This document shows, in pieces, positions 1 to 8,425 of a DNA stretch of 64,000 nucleotides. The DNA is taken from positions 186,001 to 250,000 of the forward strand of contig DASRBN010000025.1 of assembly GCA_035653615.1 (NCBI GenBank), in the 5' to 3' direction. The stretch comes from Ktedonobacteraceae bacterium (lineage in GTDB: Bacteria > Chloroflexota > Ktedonobacteria > Ktedonobacterales > Ktedonobacteraceae). A program made the position numbers and the translations under genes. Position 1 is the first letter of the stretch. Each line of letters starts with the position of its first letter. The notes beneath the pieces are model-generated. The model had not been told where the DNA came from, did no database searches, and saw only the letters and a program-made list of their open reading frames with translations.

Positions 1-64
1 CATCACCGGCGTGCTCACGGCTGTTCAGTTCTACTTCCTGACACGTAACCGCTATAAGATATAA
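1..64 (+). CDS. C-terminal end of a membrane protein, possibly a sugar ABC transporter permease (partial)
   Basis: Reading from base 2 the frame encodes about 20 residues (ITGVLTAVQFYFLTRNRYKI) and stops at TAA 62-64. A hydrophobic helix followed by a short basic tail is how MalF/UgpA-type sugar ABC permeases commonly end, but this is only an impression from a short stretch. The gene is cut by the window edge and a long perfect palindrome begins at its stop codon. Any other polytopic membrane protein would fit. Confidence 0.4.
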   Translation, partial: ITGVLTAVQFYFLTRNRYKI

Positions 65-122
65 GCATAAGAGCAAAAAATAGGAGCGCACGCGTTGCGC
101 TCCTATTTTTTGCTCTTATGCT
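64..122. terminator. 27-bp perfect palindrome, bidirectional intrinsic terminator
   Basis: Arms 64-90 and 96-122 are exact reverse complements of 27 bp around a 5-base loop (CGCGT). Each arm carries a run of six A or six T, so a transcript from either side would form a GC-rich hairpin followed by a U-run. It starts at the stop codon of the upstream gene and ends about 40 bases before glgA. A TATAAT at 128-133 right after it may be the glgA -10 element; no good -35 is visible. Confidence 0.85.
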
Positions 123-164
123 CGTGTTATAATGCGAAAAATGGAAACGTAGGGGAGTAGAGCA

Positions 165-1634
165 ATGCAGGACGAACAGCCACTGAAAATACTGATGTTG
201 GCCGCTGAAGCGGTGCCATTTGCTAAAGTGGGCGGCCTGGCCGATGTGGTAGGTGCCTTGCCCAAAGCGTTGCAGAAATTGGGACACGATGTGCGCATAG
301 TGATGCCCCGCTTTGGACAGATTTCCACGGAACGGTTCGAACTGAAGCCCGTAGTCGATTCGCTCACAGTACAGATGTCCAGTTTCCACGAGCACGTGAG
401 CGTCCTACAGGGGAGCATCGGCAATGGCATACCGGTCTATTTTATAGATGCTCCACGCTATTTTGATCGCGAGAATATTTACGGCTATACTGACGATGGC
501 GAACGATTTATCCTGTTTTGCCGTGCGGCACTTGAAGCAGTTCGCGCTTTGAACTGGTCTCCCGATGTCATTCATTGCAATGACTGGCAAACCGGCATCG
601 TGCCTAACTGGACGCATACCGTGTATCGCGATGATCCTTTCTTTGCTGCAACTGCAACTGTATATACCATCCATAATCTCGCGTATCAAGGGATTTTTGG
701 CTATCGCATCCTGGAAGTTGCGGGTGTAGCCGCGGGTGGTTTTCTCTATCCACAAATCGTTGAACTCGCCAATGTGGTCGATATCATGGGGCGTGGCATT
801 CTCTTTGCCGATGCCGTCACAACTGTGAGCCAGCGTTACGCGCAAGAAATACTCACTCCCACTTACGGCGAGAAACTCGATCACCTGCTGCGCTCGCGCC
901 GCGACCGTCTCTTCGGTATTCTCAACGGCATAGATTATACCGAATTGAATCCCGCTACCGACCATTATATTGCCGCACAATATGATGCCGAAACGCTGGA
1001 TAAACGCGCCGAAAATAAGCGCGCGCTACAAGAAAGGGCGCATCTGCCCATCAAGCCCGATGTCCCGCTGATCGCCATGATCTCGCGGCTCACAGACCAG
1101 AAAGGGTTTGATCTCCTTGCACAGATTGTTCAACCCTTGTTTGCCCAGGGCATCCAATTCGTTATCCTGGGTATTGGCGATCAGCATTATCACGAAATGT
1201 TTCAGAACCTGGCTGTTCGCTATCCCGAGCAGGTCGCTACTTTTCTGACGTTCAATACGGAACTGGCGCAGATGATTTACGCAGGCAGCGACATGTTCTT
1301 AATGCCCTCGCGTTTTGAACCCTGTGGCCTGGGCCAATTGATCGCCATGCGCTATGGCAGCGTTCCCATCGTGCATCATGTTGGCGGGCTGGCAGATACA
1401 GTACAGGAGTATGATCCAGACACAAGGCAGGGTAATGGTTTCGTTTTTACTCATTATGATCCCTGGGAACTGTTTGCTGCCATTGTGCGCGCTCTGGAGC
1501 TTTATCGTTTCAAAGATATCTGGCGTACCTTGCAACAACACGGCATGGCTGCTGACCATTCCTGGCACGCATCCGCAAAAGCCTATGTCGATGTCTACCG
1601 CGATGCCATCGAGTTTCACAACAGTGGCCAATAA
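165..1634 (+). CDS. glgA: Glycogen synthase (ADP-glucose type, GT5)
   Basis: Transfers glucosyl units from ADP-glucose (or UDP-glucose) to the non-reducing end of alpha-1,4-glucan, building cytoplasmic glycogen. The 489-residue length is normal for bacterial GlgA. The GT5 signature KVGGLADVVGALP lies at residues 21-33, with K21 the nucleotide-sugar-binding lysine. HNLAYQG and NGID occur mid-protein, and the C-terminal Rossmann half has RLTDQKGFD and the family motif PSRFEPCGLGQL followed by VGGLADTV. GGGGAG precedes the ATG. It stands alone: no glgB, glgC or glgP is in the window, and a terminator separates it from the upstream gene. The downstream gene is convergent. The identification is secure; donor preference cannot be read from the sequence. 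Confidence 0.95.
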   Translation: MQDEQPLKILMLAAEAVPFAKVGGLADVVGALPKALQKLGHDVRIVMPRFGQISTERFELKPVVDSLTVQMSSFHEHVSVLQGSIGNGIPVYFIDAPRYFDRENIYGYTDDGERFILFCRAALEAVRALNWSPDVIHCNDWQTGIVPNWTHTVYRDDPFFAATATVYTIHNLAYQGIFGYRILEVAGVAAGGFLYPQIVELANVVDIMGRGILFADAVTTVSQRYAQEILTPTYGEKLDHLLRSRRDRLFGILNGIDYTELNPATDHYIAAQYDAETLDKRAENKRALQERAHLPIKPDVPLIAMISRLTDQKGFDLLAQIVQPLFAQGIQFVILGIGDQHYHEMFQNLAVRYPEQVATFLTFNTELAQMIYAGSDMFLMPSRFEPCGLGQLIAMRYGSVPIVHHVGGLADTVQEYDPDTRQGNGFVFTHYDPWELFAAIVRALELYRFKDIWRTLQQHGMAADHSWHASAKAYVDVYRDAIEFHNSGQ

Positions 1635-1654
1635 TTGCGCTCCGGCATCATTCG

Positions 1655-2623
1655 TCACAATGCAGGCATTCTCAGCTGTCCTCCATATTTAGCGCTGTAG
1701 GATGACCAGCCGTCGGGGCCTGTTGTGCGTTCGCAATGTTCAATAAAACCGCTCAGGCTGGCCTCTGCCTTATCGGCAAGATGAACGATCAAGGCTTCAA
1801 TACTCACGGGGCTTACAGGCGAACCGTATTCCCTGGTGTGATGGGCCAGAATGATATGAAGCAGATCGTTGCGAATGGCCGCGTCTAATGTGCTCATTTG
1901 CTGTGCTCGCTCCTGAACATATTGCAATCCGCGCACGATATGGCCGAACATACGGCCATCAGGCGTGAAGCCCGATCCAACCTGCTCTTCCAATTCTTCC
2001 AATTTGCCGATATCGTGCAGGAGCGCGCCTGCCAGCACCAGGTCTGCGTTGCAGGGGTACATCTGCGTCATCCTATCGGCGATCAAGGCCACCTGTACTG
2101 TATGCTCCAGTAATCCTCCAATGACTGTTCCGTGATGCCGCACCGCCGCTGGCCAGCGGCGAAAACGCGCGACGACTTCAGGAGTAAAGCAGCTTTCGAG
2201 TAGAGCATGCAGGTCTGGGTGATAGACTTTGTCTATGAGTTGTCGCAGGTTCTGCTCAAGCTGGGCCAGGGGATGGCGAGTTGCGGGCAGGAAAAGTTCT
2301 GGTGGAGCAGTTTCATCTGTTATGGCCCGTAACAGGCGTATATAGACCTGGTTATTGAATTTTTCGACCAATCCCTCTAAAAGCACAACCGTACTTTCCC
2401 TTGGCAAAAGAGCCTCGTTGCCTGGTGGGTCGAAGTATCGACCGGTGATTTCTTGCCCGAGCTGGTCGCGTAGTGTGAGGTCAAGAAAGGGTTTACCGTT
2501 GTTTGCCTTGCGCACCTGCACTTCTGTCGCAAACAGCCATCCAGAGATGGTGCTCTTTACCTGGAAATCTCTGATACGAAGTGGTTCAGGCGCGGTGCCA
2601 TGGTGGAAAAATTGCTCTGCCAT
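1655..2623 (-). CDS. OB-fold/HD-domain protein, YhaM-like 3'-5' exoribonuclease
   Basis: The order OB-fold nucleic-acid-binding domain (roughly residues 8-95) then HD domain matches the YhaM/CbfI family, which degrades RNA and single-stranded DNA 3'-5' using metal held by the HD motif. Visible motifs are HHGTVIGGLLEHT, the HD pair in LLHDIGKLEEL, and HHTREYG followed by HLADKAEA, as in YhaM. The start was set at ATG 2623 because CTGGAGG precedes it; a longer frame runs upstream through the palindrome at 2664-2729 and is unlikely to be translated. The product is 322 residues, usual for the family. It is convergent with glgA and divergent from the sigma-like gene. The substrate is inferred from the family. 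Confidence 0.8.
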   Translation of the reverse strand: MAEQFFHHGTAPEPLRIRDFQVKSTISGWLFATEVQVRKANNGKPFLDLTLRDQLGQEITGRYFDPPGNEALLPRESTVVLLEGLVEKFNNQVYIRLLRAITDETAPPELFLPATRHPLAQLEQNLRQLIDKVYHPDLHALLESCFTPEVVARFRRWPAAVRHHGTVIGGLLEHTVQVALIADRMTQMYPCNADLVLAGALLHDIGKLEELEEQVGSGFTPDGRMFGHIVRGLQYVQERAQQMSTLDAAIRNDLLHIILAHHTREYGSPVSPVSIEALIVHLADKAEASLSGFIEHCERTTGPDGWSSYSAKYGGQLRMPAL

Positions 2624-2663
2624 GCTATAAACCTCCAGATTGTTTGTGGTTTCATTCTTATAG

Positions 2664-2729
2664 ATACGTGTCGTGTCAAAAAAAGCGGAAGCACCGCATA
2701 CTTTCCGCTTTTTTTGACACGACACGTAT
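2664..2729. repeat. 27-bp perfect palindrome in a divergent intergenic region
   Basis: Arms 2664-2690 and 2703-2729 are perfect reverse complements of 27 bp around a 12-base loop. Each arm contains a 7-base A or T run next to a GCGGAA/TTCCGC clamp, the shape of a bidirectional terminator. It lies upstream of both flanking genes, between the start at 2623 (minus) and the start near 2907 (plus), so it ends no annotated transcript. It could be an insulator, an attenuator in one of the two leaders, a protein-binding palindrome or a mobile repeat. Confidence 0.8.
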
Positions 2730-2906
2730 AAAGAAAGTAGGGCGGGGTGAGCATGGATCGAGATTGAGGGACAGATGTATAGCGGCGGCCCTTGCGGTTG
2801 CTACTGACTGGTAGCCCATGCAGCGTTACCATTGACCTTTCGCGCCATCATACCTATACTGAAGAGGAAATCTTCAAGATTATCTCTCGCGGAGGTAGCG
2901 GGTGTC

Positions 2907-3740
2907 GTGGAGCAACAGCATTCTCAGGCCGCGGACCTATCACTTGTGGACTCGCTCGATGAGGAAGTAATCAAGCGTCGCGCTTACCTGGCAGGCATAT
3001 TTGAACATTTGCCCATATATGGATCGGAGGCTTTCTGGAGCGCTGTTGAAACGCCATCTATGAAATCGGCGCTTCCACTGGAAGTGCTGGTAAAATGCCT
3101 GCGTAGCCTCGTTACAAAAGGTGATATTGAAGGCCGTAATCGCATTCTCACGGTCATTATTCGCCATATTCAGGTATCTAACGAGTATTGGCTACGGAGT
3201 GTACTTAATACGCTTTCTTTGAGGGTTGAGGAGCAGCAAGCGTTTTTCAGTGATCTCTATGCTGACCTGTGTGAGCATCTGATACGGATGCTGATTGACC
3301 CGACTCGCATCTTCTGGGAGGAGAATTTTCAGCACTGTTTGCGCTTCGAGCGTAAACATGTCTATCATGCCTTTATGGTGCGCGAAGGGAGATGGCAGCA
3401 CTCGCCGGACAAACTCCCTGAACGTATACCGCGCAAGCATATAGATAGTCTGGATACAATGCTTGTGCATGCCGGCGATGAGACAATGGCGTTTGAGATG
3501 GACGATGAAGGGGCACAGCGGGCTTTGTTGACCGTGGAATATGCGGAGATACCGCGCCTCGTCCTGCGTTTACCTGAGAAATTACAGGCCGTTGTCTGGC
3601 TCATTTTCTGGGAGGGCAGAACAGAAACGGATACCGCCAGGATTTTGGAAGTTTCTGATCGAACTGTGCGCAAGCGAAAGCATGAGGCCTTGGAGCTACT
3701 ACGTGAGGAGTTGCATACAAGAAGGGATGAATGGTTATGA
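2907..3740 (+). CDS. Sigma-70-like factor with C-terminal region-4 helix-turn-helix
   Basis: The last ~60 residues match sigma region 4 or an ECF-type helix-turn-helix: RLPEKLQAVVWL, then TDTARILEVSDRTVRKRKHEALELL. A stretch in the middle (DPTRIFWEENFQHCLRFER) may correspond to a diverged region 2, but no classical region 2 is obvious, so this may be a promoter-specificity factor or a simple DNA-binding protein. The GTG at 2907 was chosen because GGAGGT (2891-2896) lies 10 bases upstream. A TTG at 2832 would add 25 residues but has no ribosome-binding site. The stop overlaps the next gene's start in an ATGA, so the two products are probably co-translated and may act together. The regulon is unknown. 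Confidence 0.65.
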   Translation: MEQQHSQAADLSLVDSLDEEVIKRRAYLAGIFEHLPIYGSEAFWSAVETPSMKSALPLEVLVKCLRSLVTKGDIEGRNRILTVIIRHIQVSNEYWLRSVLNTLSLRVEEQQAFFSDLYADLCEHLIRMLIDPTRIFWEENFQHCLRFERKHVYHAFMVREGRWQHSPDKLPERIPRKHIDSLDTMLVHAGDETMAFEMDDEGAQRALLTVEYAEIPRLVLRLPEKLQAVVWLIFWEGRTETDTARILEVSDRTVRKRKHEALELLREELHTRRDEWL

Positions 3741-4408
3741 AAAAAGAAGAGGAAGAGGATGTGCTGCGTATAACTGCCCAATATGTTGCGGAACAGCAAG
3801 CCGGTCGTCAACCCCGCTTGAGCGATTACTTGCTCCGCTATCCACGCTACGCCAGCGCAATTACTGATTTTGTAACCTATTATCATGCCGTCGAGGTCGA
3901 TATCCCTTCTGTTGCTGGCGAGGAAGTCTCTACAGATTCTATGCTGCCTCCTCTTTCAGAAAATGCTCGTCTGGCGTTCGATCAAGCATTGAGGCGTGTA
4001 TCGCAAGCAGGTGAGAGCCATGAGCGTCACATGAATGCTCCTTTGACAATACAACAGGTGGCACATACACGGCAAAAGTCGTTATCGCAATTGGCAGGTG
4101 AGGTCGGACTGAGTGTAGATGTTCTGGAAAAACTGGCACGGCATGTCATTCATGCTGCTACAATACCACAGGAGGTTCTGAGGCGATTATCGCGCGTGCT
4201 GGAACTGCCGCCTGATAGTGTTGCCGGCTTTTTTAGCCCGCGCGCGGCTAAAGGCCCGGCGCGTGGAATAGCCGAGGCCACCGCGGAGTACGTTCTCGGA
4301 GAGCAGGATCAGGCGCAGAGCTTTCGCGAGGCTCTTGAAGAAAGTATTGCGCTCTCAAACGAGCAAAAAGAAGCATGGCGCGAGATACTGGATAGAGAAG
4401 GATTATAG
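3737..4408 (+). CDS. Helix-turn-helix protein coupled to the sigma-like factor, possible modulator
   Basis: 223 residues and soluble, with no membrane segment or zinc-binding anti-sigma motif. The acidic N-terminus is followed by a helical segment (LSDYLLRYPRYASAITDF), a sequence type seen in Chloroflexota regulators. Residues ~105-165 (TRQKSLSQLAGEVGLSVDVLEK, then PQEVLRRLSRVLELP) look like an XRE-type helix-turn-helix reading frame. The ATG at 3737 overlaps the preceding stop (ATGA) and AGGGA lies about 8 bases upstream; an in-frame ATG at 3731 is possible. Translational coupling to a sigma-like factor suggests an anti-sigma or co-regulator, which is an inference from position only. I do not recognise a named family. 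Confidence 0.55.
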   Translation: MKKEEEEDVLRITAQYVAEQQAGRQPRLSDYLLRYPRYASAITDFVTYYHAVEVDIPSVAGEEVSTDSMLPPLSENARLAFDQALRRVSQAGESHERHMNAPLTIQQVAHTRQKSLSQLAGEVGLSVDVLEKLARHVIHAATIPQEVLRRLSRVLELPPDSVAGFFSPRAAKGPARGIAEATAEYVLGEQDQAQSFREALEESIALSNEQKEAWREILDREGL

Positions 4409-4450
4409 AGGCCGGGCGATGGACTTGAATATCGGGTAGGTGATAGGGGT

Positions 4451-4508
4451 GGGCGCTGCCGGGAAGCAACCCCCTGAAGGGGAGAAGAGGTTGCACCTGG
4501 CAGCGCCC
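4451..4508 (+). other. Candidate structured RNA element upstream of larC
   Basis: Three nested helices can be drawn: GGGCGCTGCC (4451-4460) with GGCAGCGCCC (4499-4508); GCAAC (4466-4470) with GTTGC (4490-4494); and CCCC (4471-4474) with GGGG (4479-4482) closing a TGAA tetraloop. No T-run follows, so it is a poor intrinsic terminator. It lies 70 bases before larC and 43 after the previous stop. It could be a leader structure, an mRNA stabiliser or a repeat element. Confidence 0.4.
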
Positions 4509-4577
4509 TGTGGGGGAGGGACATAGAATATTTCTTTTTCTGATCTATTAAACCGGAAGTGTTAGGAAGATTTGCAT

Positions 4578-5780
4578 ATGGCACAGCTCATCGCCTATCT
4601 TGATTGTTATTCTGGCATTAGCGGCAATATGTTTCTAGGCGCAATGCTCGATGTCGGTCTCTCATTAGATACGCTTAAACAGGGCCTGTCCGCTTTGCCT
4701 CTCCAGGGCTATGAACTCAAGCTCGAGCGTTTTCAGGATAAGGGCATTCGAGGTTCGCGTTTTGAAGTTGTGCCTTCGGAACAGCAACAACAAACGCGCC
4801 ATCTTTCAGACATCGTAACGTTGATTGAATCCTCCACGCTTTCTGCGCGAGTGCGAGAAATGACAATCGACATCTTTAAGTGCCTGGCCCAGGCTGAAGC
4901 GATTGTCCATGGCACCAGCATTGAAGAAGTGCATTTCCATGAAGTTGGGGCTGTTGATGCCATTGTTGATATCACCGGAGCGGCCATTGCTATCGAAGCT
5001 CTGGGAATAACGCAACTCTACGCCTCACCTTTGCCTATGAGCAGCGGCCATGTGCAAACTGCGCATGGACTATTGCCGGTTCCTGCTCCCGCCACGCTCG
5101 AAATCCTGCGCCGTATCAATGCGCCATGGAAACCATGCCCGGTCGAAGGCGAGATGGTGACGCCCACCGGAGCGGCCATTCTCGCGACGCTGGCGCAATT
5201 TTGCATGCCTGCCATTGCTATTCAGCGCGTAGGCTATGGCTTTGGACACAAACAATTTCCCTGGCCCAACTGCCTGCGTGCCTGCCTTGGCACATCATAT
5301 GGATTGGAACAGGATGACAATGGCTTGGCGGATACCGATTGGGTCACGGTCATTGAAACCAACATTGACAATATGACCGGCGAACTGCTGGGCGGGCTTA
5401 TGGATCGCCTGTTAGCGGCTGGCGCGTTGGATGTGAGCTATATTCCCATGCAGATGAAAAAGAATCGCCCTGCTGTCATGCTGGTAATCATCTGCCGTTC
5501 CGAAGAGAGCGATGCCATGGCTCAACTACTTCTTAGAGAGACCAGCACTCTCGGCGTGCGCATCCAGCAGGTACAACGCTTGAAGGCTCAGCGCATCCAG
5601 CAGCAAATCGAGACGGCGTTAGGTCCCTTAACGATCAAGGTCAAACGCCTCGGTACGCGCATCATCAGCGCCTCACCCGAATATGAAGAATGCCACCGTA
5701 TCGCGCTCGAACGTGGGATTGCGCTGGAGGAGGTATACGATGTTGCGCGGCGCGCGATAGAATCCCATTTTGGAAAATAG
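4578..5780 (+). CDS. larC: Nickel-pincer cofactor biosynthesis protein LarC (nickel chelatase)
   Basis: LarC inserts nickel into pyridinium-3,5-bisthiocarboxylic acid mononucleotide, the last step in making the nickel-pincer cofactor of lactate racemase and related LarA enzymes. The N-terminus has the family signature DCYSGISGNMFLGAMLD, followed by HFHEVGAVDAIVDI and the GEMVTPTGAAIL motif. The C-terminal half carries ETNIDNMTGE and MQMKKNRP. At 400 residues it is full length and in one frame, unlike the split larC of some lactobacilli. ATG 4578 is preceded by AGGAAGA with good spacing; the TTG at 4572 is less likely. No larA, larB or larE is within the window, so its partners must lie elsewhere. 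Confidence 0.92.
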   Translation: MAQLIAYLDCYSGISGNMFLGAMLDVGLSLDTLKQGLSALPLQGYELKLERFQDKGIRGSRFEVVPSEQQQQTRHLSDIVTLIESSTLSARVREMTIDIFKCLAQAEAIVHGTSIEEVHFHEVGAVDAIVDITGAAIAIEALGITQLYASPLPMSSGHVQTAHGLLPVPAPATLEILRRINAPWKPCPVEGEMVTPTGAAILATLAQFCMPAIAIQRVGYGFGHKQFPWPNCLRACLGTSYGLEQDDNGLADTDWVTVIETNIDNMTGELLGGLMDRLLAAGALDVSYIPMQMKKNRPAVMLVIICRSEESDAMAQLLLRETSTLGVRIQQVQRLKAQRIQQQIETALGPLTIKVKRLGTRIISASPEYEECHRIALERGIALEEVYDVARRAIESHFGK

Positions 5781-5892
5781 AACGCTTGCGTAGATACCTG
5801 TTCTCATATATCCTATAATAGAAGGCAGAGAAGAAAATAACGATAGAGAAGAGAGAGAAATCATTTTCTCATTTGCAACCAGGAACATACAC

Positions 5893-6444
5893 ATGGATTT
5901 CAAAGATTGGCGTAAATCGACGCAAGAGAACACTGAAGAGGAAAAGGCGCCAAAGATCAACAGGTTTCGCGGCAGGCGGTTCTACGATTATATCGATGAG
6001 CAGATTCGGGAGGCTCAAGAACAGGGTAAATTTGAGAACCTTCAAGGGTTCGGTAAACCGCTCAACCTTGATAGCAACCCCTATACAGGTGATAAGACTC
6101 TGGGTTATAACCTGCTCAAAAGCAATGGCTATGCGCCTCCAGAGATCGAGCTGGCGAACGAAATCTCGAGGGAGCTTGCTGATGCGGAAACAAAGTTGGA
6201 GAAGCTGCGCCATCAAGGGCAGGCAATGCGGGCGCGTCGCGTTCCCCCATTTCCCAGCGAAAAACGCGCTTTTAATGCCGCCGTAGAGAAGGCGACTGCC
6301 GAATACGGCCAGAAGCTGCGCGAGTTGAACCGCAAGATACTCACGCTAAATTTGTCAGCACCCGCTGCTATGCATAGGCCGTTGATAGAGGTTGAAAAGC
6401 AGGTGCAACAATTTCGCGAATCCTGTCCTATGTTCACCGTGTAA
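5893..6444 (+). CDS. DUF1992 (DnaJ homologue subfamily C member 28-like) protein
   Basis: 183 residues. The N-terminal ~75 residues carry the DUF1992 signature: YDYIDEQIREAQEQGKFENL, then GFGKPLNL and NPYTGDKTL, ending in LKSNGYAPPEIELANEI. The rest is a charged helical extension with heptad-like spacing. The family is conserved in bacteria and in eukaryotic DNAJC28 but has no J domain and no established biochemical role. AGGAA precedes the ATG. Single gene between larC and the carbamoyltransferase, each separated by more than 100 bases. Confidence 0.8.
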   Translation: MDFKDWRKSTQENTEEEKAPKINRFRGRRFYDYIDEQIREAQEQGKFENLQGFGKPLNLDSNPYTGDKTLGYNLLKSNGYAPPEIELANEISRELADAETKLEKLRHQGQAMRARRVPPFPSEKRAFNAAVEKATAEYGQKLRELNRKILTLNLSAPAAMHRPLIEVEKQVQQFRESCPMFTV

Positions 6445-6544
6445 CCCCGGCACTTGCAAGGGGCTTCTTCCCTTTCGTGCCTCAGGACTCCGGCTCACGC
6501 GCTCAGATGACATGCGAGATAGTCCTTTTCATCGCGTGGTATGC

Positions 6545-6586
6545 CCCTCTATGTGAAACGGGAGAAGCGCGCTTCTCGTGTAGAGG
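6545..6586. repeat. Nested palindrome in the leader of the carbamoyltransferase
   Basis: The 232-base gap holds a 16-base perfect palindrome GAGAAGCGCGCTTCTC (6562-6577), flanked further out by CCTCTA (from 6545) and TAGAGG (to 6586). No T-run follows, so it is not a clear terminator. It may be an mRNA structure or an operator in the leader of the gene at 6677. The rest of the gap shows nothing I can name. Confidence 0.4.
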
Positions 6587-6676
6587 TAAGAAGCTATCAG
6601 GATGGGCCTGTAATGGTGATTGCAAGGATTCGGCAATGCTTAAAGGTAGCTCTTTGTGAGAGGAGCGTAAACATTC

Positions 6677-8425
6677 ATGTATACCCTGGGAATCAATGCC
6701 GCCTATCACGACCCGGCGGCCTGCATCGTCATGGATGGCCGGGTAATCGCGGCTGCGGAGGAGGAGCGTTTTACTCATGTGAAGCATGGTAAACGGCCTG
6801 TGCCTTTTTCAACCTACGAACTGCCTTTTCACGCTATCGATTACTGCTTGCGCGAGGCGGGAATAACGCTTGCGGATGTCGATCACTTGGCCTACTCCTA
6901 TGATCCTTTTCTGCTGCTTGGCCGCTTTCGCGATGAGACGATGATAACGCTACCCCTGGAGCCAAGCGCCTATCCAACACCCGCCGAATGGGAGTCCGCG
7001 TGGGACCCGCTCTTCTTATCGTCGATTGTCAACGCCCCGCGCCACCTGGTTGATGGCGTTCCGCTGCACCTGCAGGCGCGTTTCCGCGGGCATAATTCCT
7101 CGTCGGAGAAAAAAGGTCGTTATAGCTGGCATTTCGTGGAACACCATATCGCCCATGCTGCCAGCGCATTTCATGCCTCACCTTTCCGGCAGGCGGCTGT
7201 GTTGACGCTCGATGGGCGAGGTGAAAAAGCTACCACCGGCTACTATAGAGGTGAGGGTAACGAATTGCATTGGATCGCGCAGGTGAATTTCCCGCATTCC
7301 CTTGGACTGCTGTACGAAGATGTCACAAGCTATCTTGGCTTCCTGCGCTCTTCGGACGAGTACAAAGTCATGGCGCTGGCATCTTTTGGCAAGCCACGCT
7401 ACCTTGCCGATTTTCGCGAGATCATCCAGATCGGCGCCGATGGTCAGTATACGATTGCCTCGCCGTGCCTGGTGGAGCGCTTTGGCCCGGCCAGGATGAA
7501 AGGCGGGCCGCTAGAGCAGCGTCATTATGATATTGCGAGTTCATTGCAGGCCGCGCTTGAAGAGACAGTGCTGGAACTGACGAGCTGGCTGTACAATCAG
7601 GCACCACAGGAAAACCTCTGTATGGCGGGTGGGGTCGCCCTGAATTGTGTCATGAACGCGCGCATACGCGATGAAGGCCCATTCCAGCATGTCTGGGTGC
7701 AGCCAGCTGCCGGGGATGCTGGAACAGCGTTGGGCGCCGCGCTCTGGATCGATGCGAAGGAGCGGCAGAAGAGCGGGGATGACGAGCACCATTTTTGTAT
7801 GGATCATGCCTTTCTCGGCCCCGCCTATAGCGATGACGAGATCGAACAGTTCCTGCAATGGGCAAAAATACCCTATCGCCGCATGACTTCGGTGGCGGAA
7901 GAGGTGGCGGATATATTGACGCAAGATAAAGTCATCGGCTGGTTTCAGGGACGCATGGAATTTGGCCCGCGCGCGCTTGGAGCGCGTTCGATCCTGGCAT
8001 CTCCGCTGCACGCCTCTATGCAGGCCCGTCTCAACGAGATCAAGGACCGTGAAGATTTCCGTCCCGTAGCGCCGGTGGTGCTTGAGGAAGAAGCGAGTAA
8101 CTGGTTCGCCGGCGCCAGTGTATCGCCGTTCATGCTCTTCGTTTACGATGTGCTGCCTGATAAGGCCGATCTTATCCCTGCCGTGCGCCATGTTGATGGC
8201 ACAGCGCGTATTCAGACCATCAACCGGCAGCAGAACGCGCGTTATTATGATCTGCTCAAGGCATTCCAGGCGCGAACAGGCGTCCCGGTGCTCGTCAATA
8301 CCTCATTTAATACGCGTGGTGAGCCGATAGTGTGTTCGCCACGTGACGCGCTTGAGTGTTTCTGGACTTCGCCGCTCGACGCGCTTGCAATCGGCTCGTT
8401 TTTAGTAGAGAAACCATGCAGTTGA
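6677..8425 (+). CDS. Carbamoyltransferase, NodU/CmcH family
   Basis: Transfers a carbamoyl group from carbamoyl phosphate, through carbamoyl-AMP, to a hydroxyl of a sugar or secondary metabolite. The N-terminal ASKHA-type domain begins LGINAAYHDPAACIV and carries EEERFTHVKH and the metal-binding EHHIAHAASAFHAS. The middle has CMAGGVALNCVMN, and the C-terminal domain has GRMEFGPRALGARSI and VLVNTSFNTRGEPIV. The 582-residue length is normal for the family. GAGAGGAG lies upstream of the ATG. It overlaps the next glycosyltransferase by 10 bases, suggesting one operon in which a glycan or glycolipid is both extended and carbamoylated. The acceptor cannot be read from the sequence. Confidence 0.9.
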   Translation: MYTLGINAAYHDPAACIVMDGRVIAAAEEERFTHVKHGKRPVPFSTYELPFHAIDYCLREAGITLADVDHLAYSYDPFLLLGRFRDETMITLPLEPSAYPTPAEWESAWDPLFLSSIVNAPRHLVDGVPLHLQARFRGHNSSSEKKGRYSWHFVEHHIAHAASAFHASPFRQAAVLTLDGRGEKATTGYYRGEGNELHWIAQVNFPHSLGLLYEDVTSYLGFLRSSDEYKVMALASFGKPRYLADFREIIQIGADGQYTIASPCLVERFGPARMKGGPLEQRHYDIASSLQAALEETVLELTSWLYNQAPQENLCMAGGVALNCVMNARIRDEGPFQHVWVQPAAGDAGTALGAALWIDAKERQKSGDDEHHFCMDHAFLGPAYSDDEIEQFLQWAKIPYRRMTSVAEEVADILTQDKVIGWFQGRMEFGPRALGARSILASPLHASMQARLNEIKDREDFRPVAPVVLEEEASNWFAGASVSPFMLFVYDVLPDKADLIPAVRHVDGTARIQTINRQQNARYYDLLKAFQARTGVPVLVNTSFNTRGEPIVCSPRDALECFWTSPLDALAIGSFLVEKPCS

